A stretch of DNA of 35,150 nt from Streptomyces chilikensis (lineage in GTDB: Bacteria; Actinomycetota; Actinomycetes; Streptomycetales; Streptomycetaceae). Numbering within the stretch: position 1 is the first letter of the stretch; the number at the start of each line of letters is the position of its first letter. The translations under genes and the position numbers were made by a program. Positions 1 to 8,101 of the stretch are shown piece by piece. Where the stretch lies: NCBI RefSeq assembly GCF_001642695.1, contig NZ_LWCC02000085.1, forward strand, positions 1 through 35,150, written 5' to 3'. The notes under the pieces were generated by a model. That model was not told the origin of the DNA. It ran no database searches and saw nothing but the letters and a program-made list of their open reading frames with translations.

Positions 1-78
1 CTCATCACCTCCCTCGCCATGCTCCGCACCAAACACGCAGACCTGCCGTCCCGCAAACACGGCAACCCGCCCCAGTGA
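1..78 (+). CDS. 3' end of an unidentified gene
   Basis: An open frame runs in from the left edge and stops at TGA 76-78. The last 25 residues are basic and end in HGNPPQ. The fragment is too short to assign a family. Same strand as the receptor gene that starts 55 bp downstream. Confidence 0.35.
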   Translation, partial: LITSLAMLRTKHADLPSRKHGNPPQ

Positions 79-133
79 GACACCCGGGGCGGGGTACGGC
101 GGCGGGACGGCAACAGCAGGAGAAAGGGTCGGA

Positions 134-721
134 ATGACCAAGCAGGAGCGAGCGACCCGGACCCGGCACGCGCTGATACGGGCGGCGGCGGAGGTCTTCA
201 CCGAGGAGGCGTTCGCGTCCGCCTCGCTCTCCTCCGTCAGCGGCCGGGCCGGGGTGAGCAACGGCGCGCTGTACTTCCACTTCAGCAGCAAGAACGCCAT
301 GGCGGTCGCGGTGCAGGAGGAGGCGTCCGCACGGCTGGCCGGGCTGACCGCGTCCGCCGAGGCGCGTGGCGGCGAGGCCCTGGACGTCCTGGTCCACGCC
401 ACCCATCTGCTGGTGTCGCTGCTGGAGACGGACAGCGTCCTGCGCGCCGGCTTCCGCCTGGCCCACGGCAGGGACGTCGTGGGCGGCGTCGACCTGAGAC
501 GGCAGTGGCACCGGTGGGTGGAGGACATGCTGCGGCAGGCCCTGACCGAGGGGCGGATCGCCGTCGACGCCCCGGTCGACGCCGCCGCCTCCGCCGTCGT
601 GGCGCTCACGACGGGGTGGGAACTGCTGAGCTCCCAGGAGCTCGACTGGCTGTCCCCGGACACCGTCACGGCCTTCTGGCAGCTGCTGCTGCCCCGTTTG
701 TCCAACGAGGCGGTCGTTTAA
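134..721 (+). CDS. Gamma-butyrolactone-receptor-like TetR repressor (ScbR/ArpA type)
   Basis: 195-residue TetR-family protein. Residues about 8-55 form the helix-turn-helix, with the family signature GVSNGALYFHFSSKN at its end; the order RAAAEVFTEEAF...SLSSVSGRAGVS matches ScbR/ArpA/FarA receptors, which bind gamma-butyrolactone signals and leave ARE operators when the ligand is present. The ATG follows an AGGAGAAAG ribosome site. An ARE-like palindrome overlaps the stop codon and a SARP gene lies 275 bp downstream, the classic arrangement in which a receptor controls a pathway activator. No AfsA-type synthase is visible here, so it could be a pseudo-receptor answering to a different ligand. 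Family call is firm; ligand is unknown. Confidence 0.85.
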   Translation: MTKQERATRTRHALIRAAAEVFTEEAFASASLSSVSGRAGVSNGALYFHFSSKNAMAVAVQEEASARLAGLTASAEARGGEALDVLVHATHLLVSLLETDSVLRAGFRLAHGRDVVGGVDLRRQWHRWVEDMLRQALTEGRIAVDAPVDAAASAVVALTTGWELLSSQELDWLSPDTVTAFWQLLLPRLSNEAVV

Positions 722-739
722 CAGACCGCACGGTCTCTT
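720..739. promoter_or_regulatory. ARE-like operator overlapping the receptor stop codon
   Basis: AACAGACCG, a 2-base spacer (CA), then CGGTCTCTT. The arms match at 8 of 9 positions and resemble autoregulatory elements bound by ScbR-type receptors (ACAGACCG / CGGTCTGT core). It lies about 145 bp upstream of the SARP -35 element, so it may be one of several receptor sites controlling that promoter. Confidence 0.55.
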
Positions 740-860
740 TGTTGGCCGTTCTCGCCACCCTGGACACCCCGGACCCGGCGGGCCGACAGTCGACGCCGAT
801 GCGGACCGGCACCCTCCGCACGCCAACTACCAGCGGGTAGACACAAGTTCACCTCGAATA

Positions 861-882
861 AAAACAGCACGGTCGGTTTCTT
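861..882. promoter_or_regulatory. Second possible ARE half-palindrome at the SARP promoter
   Basis: AAAACAGCAC followed by GGTCGGTTTCTT. The right half resembles the CGGTCGGTTT half-site of ARE elements; the left half is degenerate. It abuts the TTGACA hexamer of the SARP promoter, where a bound repressor would block RNA polymerase. Weaker than the site at 720-739. Confidence 0.35.
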
Positions 883-883
883 A

Positions 884-913
884 TTGACAAACCGCATGTC
901 CTGTTTTTAACCT
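884..913 (+). promoter_or_regulatory. Probable sigma-70-type promoter of the SARP gene
   Basis: A perfect TTGACA (884-889), an 18-bp spacer, then TAACCT (908-913). It lies in an unusually AT-rich stretch (about 855-910) of an otherwise very GC-rich sequence and about 84 bp upstream of the SARP start codon. Overlaps or abuts the ARE-like sequence just upstream. Confidence 0.5.
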
Positions 914-996
914 CAGGTGCTCCCGCGAGCCGTCTGGACGGCTCGTCCGTGCGGGGAGGAGCACCTACACATGCGGCGCATGGAGGAGAAGAGACC

Positions 997-1836
997 ATGG
1001 ACATCTCTGTGCTGGGCGGACTGGTCGTCCGGGAGAACGGCGTCTCCATAGCGCCGACCGCTCCCAAGCCCCGACAGGTACTGGCGCTGCTCGCCTTCAA
1101 CGCCGACCAGGTGGTGTCCGTCCCCATGCTCTCCGAGGAGCTCTGGGGAGCACGGCCTCCACGCAGTGCCAAGGCCACCCTGCAGACCTACGTGCTGCAG
1201 CTGAGGGAACTGATCGCCTCGGCCCTCCTGCACGACCCGGCCGGCACGGCCCCCCGCACGGCGAAGGACGTCCTCGTCACCGCCCCGGGGGGCTACCTGC
1301 TGAAGACCGCGAACGCCGACAGCGACGTCCACGAGTTCGAGCGCCTCGCGGGGCTCGGCTACCGCTCCATGGACGCCGGCGACTACACGGCGGCGGCACG
1401 GCAGCTGCGCGAGGCGCTGGCCCTGTGGAAGGGGGACGTGCTGACCGACGTGCAGACCGGTCCGCAGCTCGCCCGCGAGGCCCGCAGGCTCGAGGAGAGC
1501 CGGCTGTGCGCCCTGGACCAGCGCATCGAGGCCGAACTGAGGATCGGCCGCCACCGGGAGCTGCTGGGCGAGCTGTCCGCCCTGGTCAGCCGTTACCCCA
1601 CGCACGAGGCGCTGCACGGCCAGTTCATGGTGGCGCTGCACCGCTCCGGCCGGCGCTCCGAGGCGCTGGAGACCTACCAGCGCCTGCGCCGCACCCTCGT
1701 CCGCGACCTGGGGCTGGAGCCGTCGCCCGGCATCCGCAAGCTGCAGCGTTCCCTGCTGATGACCGGTCCCGAGCCGGTGGCCCACACGGCGGTCGCCGCC
1801 GCGCACGGCGTCGAGCGCCGCGTCCACGCGGGCTGA
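997..1836 (+). CDS. SARP-family pathway activator
   Basis: 279-residue Streptomyces antibiotic regulatory protein. Residues about 1-95 are an OmpR-like winged helix (LGGLVVRENG...PKPRQVLALLAFNADQVV...LWG) and about 100-255 are the bacterial transcriptional activation domain, ending GLEPSPGIRKLQRSLL as in ActII-4 and RedD relatives. It is the short SARP form, with no ATPase domain. The start chosen is the ATG at 997 behind GGAGGAGAAGAG; the frame is open back to 949, but the extra residues are not SARP-like. It precedes the carrier-protein genes and is the most likely direct activator of the 1893-8101 genes. Upstream ARE-like sites suggest repression by the receptor at 134-721. Confidence 0.92.
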   Translation: MDISVLGGLVVRENGVSIAPTAPKPRQVLALLAFNADQVVSVPMLSEELWGARPPRSAKATLQTYVLQLRELIASALLHDPAGTAPRTAKDVLVTAPGGYLLKTANADSDVHEFERLAGLGYRSMDAGDYTAAARQLREALALWKGDVLTDVQTGPQLAREARRLEESRLCALDQRIEAELRIGRHRELLGELSALVSRYPTHEALHGQFMVALHRSGRRSEALETYQRLRRTLVRDLGLEPSPGIRKLQRSLLMTGPEPVAHTAVAAAHGVERRVHAG

Positions 1837-1892
1837 CGCGCTCCGACGGCCCCGCGCGTCCCCTTCCGTCCGACCGTCCTGGAGTTGCCCCC

Positions 1893-2582
1893 ATGCTCAG
1901 TGTCCCTCCGCGCCCCGACGCTCCCGAGGGGTCCCTGCTCGCTCTCGTCAACCTCACCGCCGACGTCGTGGCGGTGCTGGCCGACGTGCTGGGGCTGGAG
2001 CCCGAGCAGATCAACCCGCGGCAGACCTTCCGGGCCCTCGGCCTCGACTCCATGCTGGCCGTCGAGTTCGTGGCGGACGTCAACCGCCGGTGCGGGACCG
2101 CGGTCCAGGTGGGGGCCCTCGCGGACCACCCCACTCCCGTCGCCTTCGCCCGGCACGCCTCGTCCGCCTTCCCCGCCGCCTCCCCGGCGGCCGCGGAGCG
2201 CGAGGAAGGGGCGCCGCGGCCCGCGCCGCCGGCGGGCAGGACGACGGGACCCGACGTCCTCGGCGTCCAGCACGTCCTCAAGGAGGAGCTCGCCGCCCTG
2301 CTGGCCTGCTCCCCGCACGACATCGACGAGGAGGCCCCCTTCCGTCTCCTGGGCGTCGACTCGATCCTGGGCGCGGAGTTCCTCGCCGCGGTGAACCGCG
2401 TGTACGGCACGGCGGAGCGCGGTCCCGTCCTGCAGGACCATCCCACCGTGGCGGCGCTCGCCGCGCGTCTGGCCCGCGTCCTGGCCCCCCGGCCCTGGGA
2501 CGTCGACTCGGTCCTGGACTTCGTGCGCGACGGACGGCTCGGCATCGACGAGGCAGTGACGCTCCTCTCGCAGCACGGCTGA
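1893..2582 (+). CDS. Stand-alone tandem acyl carrier protein (ACP-ACP)
   Basis: 229 residues with two carrier domains: the first at about 16-95 with GLDSM and modifiable serine 53, the second at about 120-200 with GVDSI and serine 157. They are joined by a proline/alanine-rich linker. After the second domain comes a short amphipathic segment, SVLDFVRDGRLGIDEAVTLL, of the kind found between ACP and the next domain in polyketide synthases; a similar segment opens the next gene. Each serine would carry a phosphopantetheine arm installed by the PPTase encoded two genes on. Start is the ATG at 1893 with GGAG 12 nt upstream. Tandem ACPs usually raise flux or serve side-branch chemistry in polyketide or polyunsaturated-lipid pathways; which applies here cannot be told. 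Confidence 0.85.
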   Translation: MLSVPPRPDAPEGSLLALVNLTADVVAVLADVLGLEPEQINPRQTFRALGLDSMLAVEFVADVNRRCGTAVQVGALADHPTPVAFARHASSAFPAASPAAAEREEGAPRPAPPAGRTTGPDVLGVQHVLKEELAALLACSPHDIDEEAPFRLLGVDSILGAEFLAAVNRVYGTAERGPVLQDHPTVAALAARLARVLAPRPWDVDSVLDFVRDGRLGIDEAVTLLSQHG

Positions 2583-2593
2583 GGCGAACGGTG

Positions 2594-4318
2594 ATGGACG
2601 TACGCGACGTACTGACCCGTTACCGCGACGGGTTGCTGGACCGCGCCGACGCGGCCCACCTGCTCAGCTCCCTGACCGGCGCCACGTCCGAGGCGCGGGA
2701 GACACCTCCTGCCCCGGACGACGCCCCGGCACCGCACGGCCCCCCGCCCCGGGCGAGGCTCCGGCAGCGCACCGACCCCGGCGCCGCCGGACCCGGCCCC
2801 GTCGGCCCGGACGCCGTCGCCGTCGTCGGCATGGCCGGCCGGTATCCCGGCGCGGACGACCTCGACGCCTTCTGGCGGAGCCTGGGCGAACCGCCGGCCG
2901 CCGCCCCGCCCGCGCCCCCGCGGCCCGGCCCCCCGCTGCCCGGACACGCCCTCGGCGCCCGCCTCCTCGGCTCGGTGGCCGAGTTCGACCCGGAGTTCTT
3001 CGGGCTCGCCGAGGACGAGGCACGGCTGATGGACCCCCAGGAACGGCTGCTGCTGGAGACCGCCTGGGAAGCCCTCGAACAGGCCGGGCTCACCGGCTCA
3101 CGGCTGGACGCCCTCACCGGCCTCGACGGACGGGGCCGGGACGTCGGGGTCTTCGTCGGGCTGTCCTCCGCCGACTACCTCCTGCTGGGCGCCGAGGAGT
3201 GGGCGCGCGGCGGACGGGAGATGCCCCACAGCGACCCCTGGGGTCCCGCGGGACGTCTGGTGCGGCTGCTCGCCCTCAACGGCCCGCCGCGCAGCGTGTG
3301 GGGCTGCGGCCTCACCGCCCTGGAGATGGCGGTGGCGGCCGTGGCCGCCGGGGAGTGCGCGGCCGCCGTGGCCGGCGGGGCGGAACTGCTGCTGCATCCC
3401 GCACGCGCCCGGGCCGGCGCCGGCGAAGGAGCGGGCGCCCTGGTGCTGCGGCCCCTGGGGGACGCCCTCACCGACGGGGACCCGGTGCTCGCCGTCGTGC
3501 GGACCGCCCCGGCAGGCGCCCGGCCCCTCGTGCAGGAGCCGGAGGCGGCGGCCGCCCGCGAGACCTGTGACGCGGCCGGACGGCGTGTCGGCGACGCCGG
3601 CTCCGCCACCGCGATCGCCGCCGTCACCGCGGCGGTGCTGCACCTGGACCGCAACGGACCCGCGCCCGCTCCGGACGACGGGCCGTGCCGCCCCCGCACC
3701 TCCCCCCGCCGCGCGGTCGTCGAGCCCGCCCGCCTCCCCGGCGGCGGGACCACCGGATGGGGCGGCCCCGCCCCCCTGGTGCTCGAGGAGTGCCCGCCGC
3801 GGCCGGCGGAACCGGCGGCGGACGCCGCCGAGGGCGCGGCCGAGGCGGTCCTGCTCTCCGGACCGACCCCCGGCCACCTGGCGGCGTCGGCGCAGCGGCT
3901 GGCCGACTGGCTGGACGCGCGGGACCCGCAGGCCGTCGACCTGCCGGCGCTCGCCGGGGAGCTGCGGCTGCGCAGGCTCTCCGAACCGTGCCGTCTGGCG
4001 ATGGACGTCCGGGACGTCCCCGGCCTGCGCGCCGCCCTCGAGGCGTTCCTGCGCACCGGCCGGGGCGCGGCCGACCTCCGCAAGGACACCGGTGACCCCC
4101 ACGGGCTGAGCGGCCTGCCGGAGACGGACGCCTACCTCGCCTCCCTGTGGCGGGCCGGACGCCGGGAGCAGGTGACCGGCCTGTGGCTGTCGGGGGTCCA
4201 GGTCCGCTGGCCGGCCCTGGACGCCGGGCGGACGCGCCGCCCGCACGCCGCACCGGCCACCTCGGTGTTCCTGCGGCGCCCCCTGTGGCTGCGCGACGGA
4301 CGGGAGACCGCCGGATGA
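2594..4318 (+). CDS. Degenerate ketosynthase-like protein (PKS remnant or non-catalytic partner)
   Basis: 574 residues. Residues 1-29 (DVLTRYRDGLLDRADAAHLL) resemble the tail of the ACP protein upstream. A ketosynthase-like region starts near 77 (DAVAVVGMAGRYPGADDLDAFW) and continues with LMDPQERLLLETAWEALEQAG, a GEGAG loop near 277-281, and a later KS-to-AT linker (LSGPTPGHLAASAQRLADWL). The protein ends like a post-AT linker (VQVRWPALDAG). The active-site loop normally VDTACSSSL reads VWGCGL (about 235-240), three residues short; the segment with HGTGT is missing and NIGH is replaced by RVGD. Normal condensation is therefore unlikely. It sits 11 bp after the ACP gene and overlaps the PPTase gene by 4 nt. 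The GTG at 2591 is an alternative start. Confidence 0.75.
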   Translation: MDVRDVLTRYRDGLLDRADAAHLLSSLTGATSEARETPPAPDDAPAPHGPPPRARLRQRTDPGAAGPGPVGPDAVAVVGMAGRYPGADDLDAFWRSLGEPPAAAPPAPPRPGPPLPGHALGARLLGSVAEFDPEFFGLAEDEARLMDPQERLLLETAWEALEQAGLTGSRLDALTGLDGRGRDVGVFVGLSSADYLLLGAEEWARGGREMPHSDPWGPAGRLVRLLALNGPPRSVWGCGLTALEMAVAAVAAGECAAAVAGGAELLLHPARARAGAGEGAGALVLRPLGDALTDGDPVLAVVRTAPAGARPLVQEPEAAAARETCDAAGRRVGDAGSATAIAAVTAAVLHLDRNGPAPAPDDGPCRPRTSPRRAVVEPARLPGGGTTGWGGPAPLVLEECPPRPAEPAADAAEGAAEAVLLSGPTPGHLAASAQRLADWLDARDPQAVDLPALAGELRLRRLSEPCRLAMDVRDVPGLRAALEAFLRTGRGAADLRKDTGDPHGLSGLPETDAYLASLWRAGRREQVTGLWLSGVQVRWPALDAGRTRRPHAAPATSVFLRRPLWLRDGRETAG

Positions 4319-5118
4319 GCGCGGCCGCACAGCCGGCGGCCCGCACCGTACGCCTGTGGTTCTGCCCCGACGAGGAGCTGGGGCCCGAGGTCGCCGCGGT
4401 GCTGGGCGAGCACTGGCTGGACGACCACGAACGGCGGACCCTCGAGCAGTTCCTGTTCGACCGCGACCGCCGCCAGTACCTGCTCTCCCACGTGCTGGTG
4501 CGCCGGGTGCTGGCCCTGGAGTGCGGCGTCCCGGAGAAGGAGGCCGACATCTGGCGTTCCTCCCGGGGCCGGCCGTTCCTGCGCAGACCGGCGGGAGGAC
4601 TGCCCCGCGACGGCGCGGAACTGGACTTCAACCTCTCCCACGCGGGCGGCCACAGCGCCGTCGGGGTGGTGCGCCGCCACCGGATCGGCGTGGACGTCGA
4701 ACGGCTCGACCGGGGCGACCAGGGCTTCGACACCATCGTGCAGACCTTCGCGCGCGGCGAGCAGGCCTGGGTCGCCCGGGCCGCCCCCGGGCGGGACCGG
4801 GACCAGCGGGTGCTGCGGCTGTGGACGCTGAAGGAGGCGTACACCAAGGCGCGGGGGATGGGGCTGGGCCTGCCCTTCGACAGCTTCTCCTTCCGCCTCG
4901 CCGAGGACCGCGGCGTCCTCGGGTTCCGCCCGCCGGACGACGACCACGGGCGCCGGTGGCGGTTCCTGGAACTCGAGCCGGTGCCGGGGGTGCTCGCCGC
5001 GGTGGCCGTGATGGCGGAGGAGAACGAGGAACTCGTCCTCGAACTGCGGCACGGCTTCCCCTGGAGCAGGCAGGCCCCGCGGACCCTGTCCGTCCCGGAG
5101 TGCGTCGGGTCCGGCTGA
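4315..5118 (+). CDS. Sfp-type 4'-phosphopantetheinyl transferase
   Basis: 267 residues. Transfers phosphopantetheine from coenzyme A to the serine of carrier proteins. The family motifs are intact: LDFNLSHAGG near 103-112, GVDVE at 125-129 (magnesium ligands) and WTLKEAYTKARG from 170. The length is that of the Sfp/Gsp class used in secondary metabolism rather than the short AcpS class. The ATG overlaps the ketosynthase-like stop (ATGA), so the two are translationally coupled. Its place directly after the tandem ACP gene argues that it activates serines 53 and 157 of that protein. Confidence 0.93.
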   Translation: MSAAAQPAARTVRLWFCPDEELGPEVAAVLGEHWLDDHERRTLEQFLFDRDRRQYLLSHVLVRRVLALECGVPEKEADIWRSSRGRPFLRRPAGGLPRDGAELDFNLSHAGGHSAVGVVRRHRIGVDVERLDRGDQGFDTIVQTFARGEQAWVARAAPGRDRDQRVLRLWTLKEAYTKARGMGLGLPFDSFSFRLAEDRGVLGFRPPDDDHGRRWRFLELEPVPGVLAAVAVMAEENEELVLELRHGFPWSRQAPRTLSVPECVGSG

Positions 5119-5303
5119 CCCGCCCGGACCGAGGACCGGTCCGGGTCCCGGGCCCGGTGCCGGCCCGGGACCCGGACGAGGCCGGCGGGGACAGGCCCGC
5201 CCGGCCGGGCGCGAGCAATCCTCCAGCGGGCCTCGAACACCCTTCCAGCGGCTCGTCGGACGGTGGAACACACCGATCCGACGAACCGTGGGGAGCGCTG
5301 GCC

Positions 5304-7070
5304 ATGGGTGACCTACCGCCGGTCCTCGACGCCCGGCGCGACGCGGCGGACGACGCCGTGGCGGCACCCCGCCGCCGGGCCGGCGGCCCGCCCTGCGGCC
5401 CGTCCTGCGGCCCGCCCCGGACCGCGCGCGCCCCGGAGCGCACCACCCCCCTGGACCGCCTGCCGGCGGACACGGACGGCACCCGCCCCCCGGCCGGGGA
5501 ACCGCTCCTCGGCAAGGACGTCACCGCCGAGTTCGTCCCTGCCGAGGAGGGCGGACGACTGGTCCGGCACGACCTCCTCGCCGCCGCGCTGCGCCCCCTG
5601 TTCCGGCACGACGCCGGCCTCGCCCTCGTCCACGCGGTCACCTCGCTGTCCGCCGCGTCGGCGGTGTGGACCGCCGGGACGCCCGGCCAGCGCCGCCGCC
5701 TGGCGGACCGGCTGCTGGACGGCGGCCGCCTCGCACTCGTGCCCCCGGAGACCGGGCGGCGGAACACCCCCTGGCCGGGCGGGGTCCGCGCCCGGAGGTC
5801 CGCGCGCGCCTACGTGCTGAACGGCGGCACCGACCTGGCCGTCGGACCGGCGGGGGCCGCTTCCTGCCTGGTGTACGCCCGCACGGCCCAGGGCGACGTG
5901 CCGCACAGCCACACCGCGCTGCTGCTGGACACCGGGCACCCGTCCGGCCCGGCACGCCCGCCGTACCGGGCGGCCGGGCGCCCCCGCACGACGCCGCACG
6001 CCGCACCGTGGGCGAAGGACCGCCCGGTGCCGCTCGACGCCCGGGTGGGCGAGGAGGGCGACGGCGTCCCCCTCGCCCTGCGCACCCTCCCGTTCGGCCG
6101 CCTGCTGGTCTGCGACGGCCTCACCGCGGCGGCGGGCACGGTGCTCGGCGAGGCGGTCCGGACCGCGACGGAGAACCGGGCGGGGCCGCCGCGCAACGAG
6201 CACCACGCCAGGGCGCTGGCGGGGTTCTTCGCCGACCTGCTGGCCTGTGCGGCGCTGACCGGCGCGGCGCTGCGGGCCACGAGCCTGCTGCCCCGCCAGG
6301 CCGCCCTGCCGGCCGCGGCGGCCGGCTGCCTGGTGCCGGAGGTGCTGCGGGACGGCCTGGAGGACCTGTCCACCGTGCTGGGCCCGGTGGACCACCCACG
6401 CCCGGGTTCCGCCCCGGCCGGATACGCGCGGCTGAGCCGCCTCCTGCCGGCCGCCCTCGCCGGACCCGACGGCCTCGCCCTCTGCCGGGCGGTCGTCATC
6501 CCCTGGCTGAGCGGGGCGGCGACCGGACCCGCCGTAACCGAACCCGACGGGCGGCTGTTCGCCGTGCGGGCCAAACTTCCCCCCGCGGACCTGCGGCAGC
6601 TCGGCGCCGGAGGCGGGGACGACGTCCTCGGGGCCGCGCTGGAGGCGTCCGCCGGGCGCCTCGACGGTGCGCGCCGGCTCGGCGGGACGGTGGCGCTGCT
6701 CGCCGAACTGGCGCAGGCGTTCCTGACGGAGCTGCGGCTGCTGCGGGAGCGCCTCCCCCGCGCGACGGCCGTGCCCGGCCCGGCCGGGGAGCACGCCCGA
6801 CGCGTGCTGGCCGACCGCTACGCCGTGACGGCCGCCGCGGCGGCGGTCCTCGGGACCTGGGAGAGCCAGGACGGCGGCGACCCCTTCCTGGCCGATCCGT
6901 CATGGGCCGCGCTCGCCCTGTCCCGGCTGCTCGTGCGGATCGGCCGCCCCGCCGCGGGCGCCCAGGCCGACCCGTCGGGGCCGCTCGGCGCCGTGCTCGC
7001 GGAGCTGACGGCACGCCGGCACACCGGACGTTCCTACGACATCGACGGGCTGGTGCCGCGCGAGGGGTGA
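5304..7070 (+). CDS. Divergent acyl-CoA-dehydrogenase-like protein
   Basis: 588 residues. The first 75 are proline- and arginine-rich and look disordered. From about 75 the layout follows acyl-CoA dehydrogenases: a helical N domain (LLAAALRPLFRHDAGLALVHAVTSLSAASAVWTAGTPGQRRRLADRLLDG), a beta domain with YVLNGGTDLAVGPAGAASCLVYAR in the place of the usual YxLNGxKxWIT, and long C-terminal helices. The FAD- and catalytic-base motifs cannot be pointed to with confidence, so it may be a structural relative. Start ATG at 5304 has GGGGAG upstream. A 185-bp gap separates it from the PPTase gene, and the LuxR-type gene follows. It might desaturate, bind or select acyl-ACP chains; that is inference. Confidence 0.6.
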   Translation: MGDLPPVLDARRDAADDAVAAPRRRAGGPPCGPSCGPPRTARAPERTTPLDRLPADTDGTRPPAGEPLLGKDVTAEFVPAEEGGRLVRHDLLAAALRPLFRHDAGLALVHAVTSLSAASAVWTAGTPGQRRRLADRLLDGGRLALVPPETGRRNTPWPGGVRARRSARAYVLNGGTDLAVGPAGAASCLVYARTAQGDVPHSHTALLLDTGHPSGPARPPYRAAGRPRTTPHAAPWAKDRPVPLDARVGEEGDGVPLALRTLPFGRLLVCDGLTAAAGTVLGEAVRTATENRAGPPRNEHHARALAGFFADLLACAALTGAALRATSLLPRQAALPAAAAGCLVPEVLRDGLEDLSTVLGPVDHPRPGSAPAGYARLSRLLPAALAGPDGLALCRAVVIPWLSGAATGPAVTEPDGRLFAVRAKLPPADLRQLGAGGGDDVLGAALEASAGRLDGARRLGGTVALLAELAQAFLTELRLLRERLPRATAVPGPAGEHARRVLADRYAVTAAAAAVLGTWESQDGGDPFLADPSWAALALSRLLVRIGRPAAGAQADPSGPLGAVLAELTARRHTGRSYDIDGLVPREG

Positions 7071-7126
7071 GACGTGCAAGCACACCGATCGCCGTACGTC
7101 CCGCGCACCGACCGTGTGGAGGAGCA

Positions 7127-8101
7127 ATGCTGCAGATACTGGGTCTGTCCGCCAGGGCCGAGAGGGTCTACCGCGCCATGCTCGCCCACCCCGGCCACGG
7201 CGTCGCCGCCCTGGCCGGGGAGACGTCGCTCGACGTCACCGACGTGAGGGCGGCCCTCGACGAGCTGGGCGACCTGGCCCTGCTGAGGGCGTCCTCCACG
7301 GGCGGCAGCGCGCTGCGCCCGGTCAGCCCCGAGGTGGGGCTGACCGCCCTGCTGGCGACCGCCGAGTCGGAGGCGGCGAAGACGCAGGCGCGCATCGAGG
7401 CCACCCGGGCGGAGATCGCCGCGATCGCGGCCGAACACGAACGCCACCGCGGGATCGACGGGGCCCTGCGCCTGGAGGGGATCGACGCGGTGCGCATCAG
7501 GCTGGAGGAGCTCCAGCGGATGACCCGGTCGGAGGTCCTCTCCCTCAACCCCGGCGGCGCGCACCGCCCCGACGCCCGGGCCGCCGCCCAGCCGCTCAAC
7601 CAGCAGGCGCTCGAACGGGGCGTGGTGATCCGGGCGATCTGCCGGGACAGTTTCCGCAACGACGCCGACACCCTCGCCTACGCCCAGTGGATGACCGGGC
7701 TGGGCGGCTTCATGAGGACCGTGCCCACCGTCCCGCTGCAGATGATCGTGATCGACCGCAAGGTGGTCGTCCTCCCGCTGGATCCCGGTGACCCCAGGGC
7801 GGGCGCCCTGGAGGTGCGCAACGCGTCGATGGTCGCGGTGGCGTGCGCGCTCTTCGAGCAGGTCTGGTCCGTGGGCACGCCCTTCGGCGAGGCGCCCCAG
7901 GTCGACGACAAGGGGTGCACCCCCGAGGAGATCACGCTGCTCAGGATGATCAGCGAGGGCGACACCGACGAGGCCGCGGCCAGGAAACTGGGCGTCTCGC
8001 TGCGCACGGTGCGCAGGCGGATGGCCGAGCTCATGGACCGCCTCGGGGCGTCCAGCCGCTTCCAGGCCGGCGTGAACGCGGCCAGGAGGGGATGGATCTG
8101 A
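7127..8101 (+). CDS. LuxR-type helix-turn-helix transcriptional regulator
   Basis: 324 residues. Residues 1-60 look like a TrmB/MarR-type winged helix (LSARAERVYRAMLAHPGHGVAALAG...DVTDVRAALDELGDLALL), followed by a coiled-coil-like stretch (about 80-115) and a phospholipase-D-like or sensor region. The C-terminal 60 residues are a LuxR helix-turn-helix: TPEEITLLRMISEGDTDEAAARKLGVSLRTVRRRMAELMDRLGA. This two-winged design is frequent in actinomycete secondary-metabolite loci. The ATG follows a strong GGAGGAG (7118-7124). Last gene of the block, 56 bp after the dehydrogenase-like gene, so probably co-transcribed and feeding back on the same block. Confidence 0.85.
   Translation: MLQILGLSARAERVYRAMLAHPGHGVAALAGETSLDVTDVRAALDELGDLALLRASSTGGSALRPVSPEVGLTALLATAESEAAKTQARIEATRAEIAAIAAEHERHRGIDGALRLEGIDAVRIRLEELQRMTRSEVLSLNPGGAHRPDARAAAQPLNQQALERGVVIRAICRDSFRNDADTLAYAQWMTGLGGFMRTVPTVPLQMIVIDRKVVVLPLDPGDPRAGALEVRNASMVAVACALFEQVWSVGTPFGEAPQVDDKGCTPEEITLLRMISEGDTDEAAARKLGVSLRTVRRRMAELMDRLGASSRFQAGVNAARRGWI

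Noticed and set aside
1-826. Minus-strand 273-codon frame over the receptor gene
   Set aside because: G/R/Q-rich shadow with no domain; the TetR protein on the plus strand is unmistakable.
4356-5303. Extension of the dehydrogenase-like frame upstream of 5304
   Set aside because: Overlaps the PPTase in another frame and is arginine/proline-rich. The ATG at 5304 has a ribosome site.
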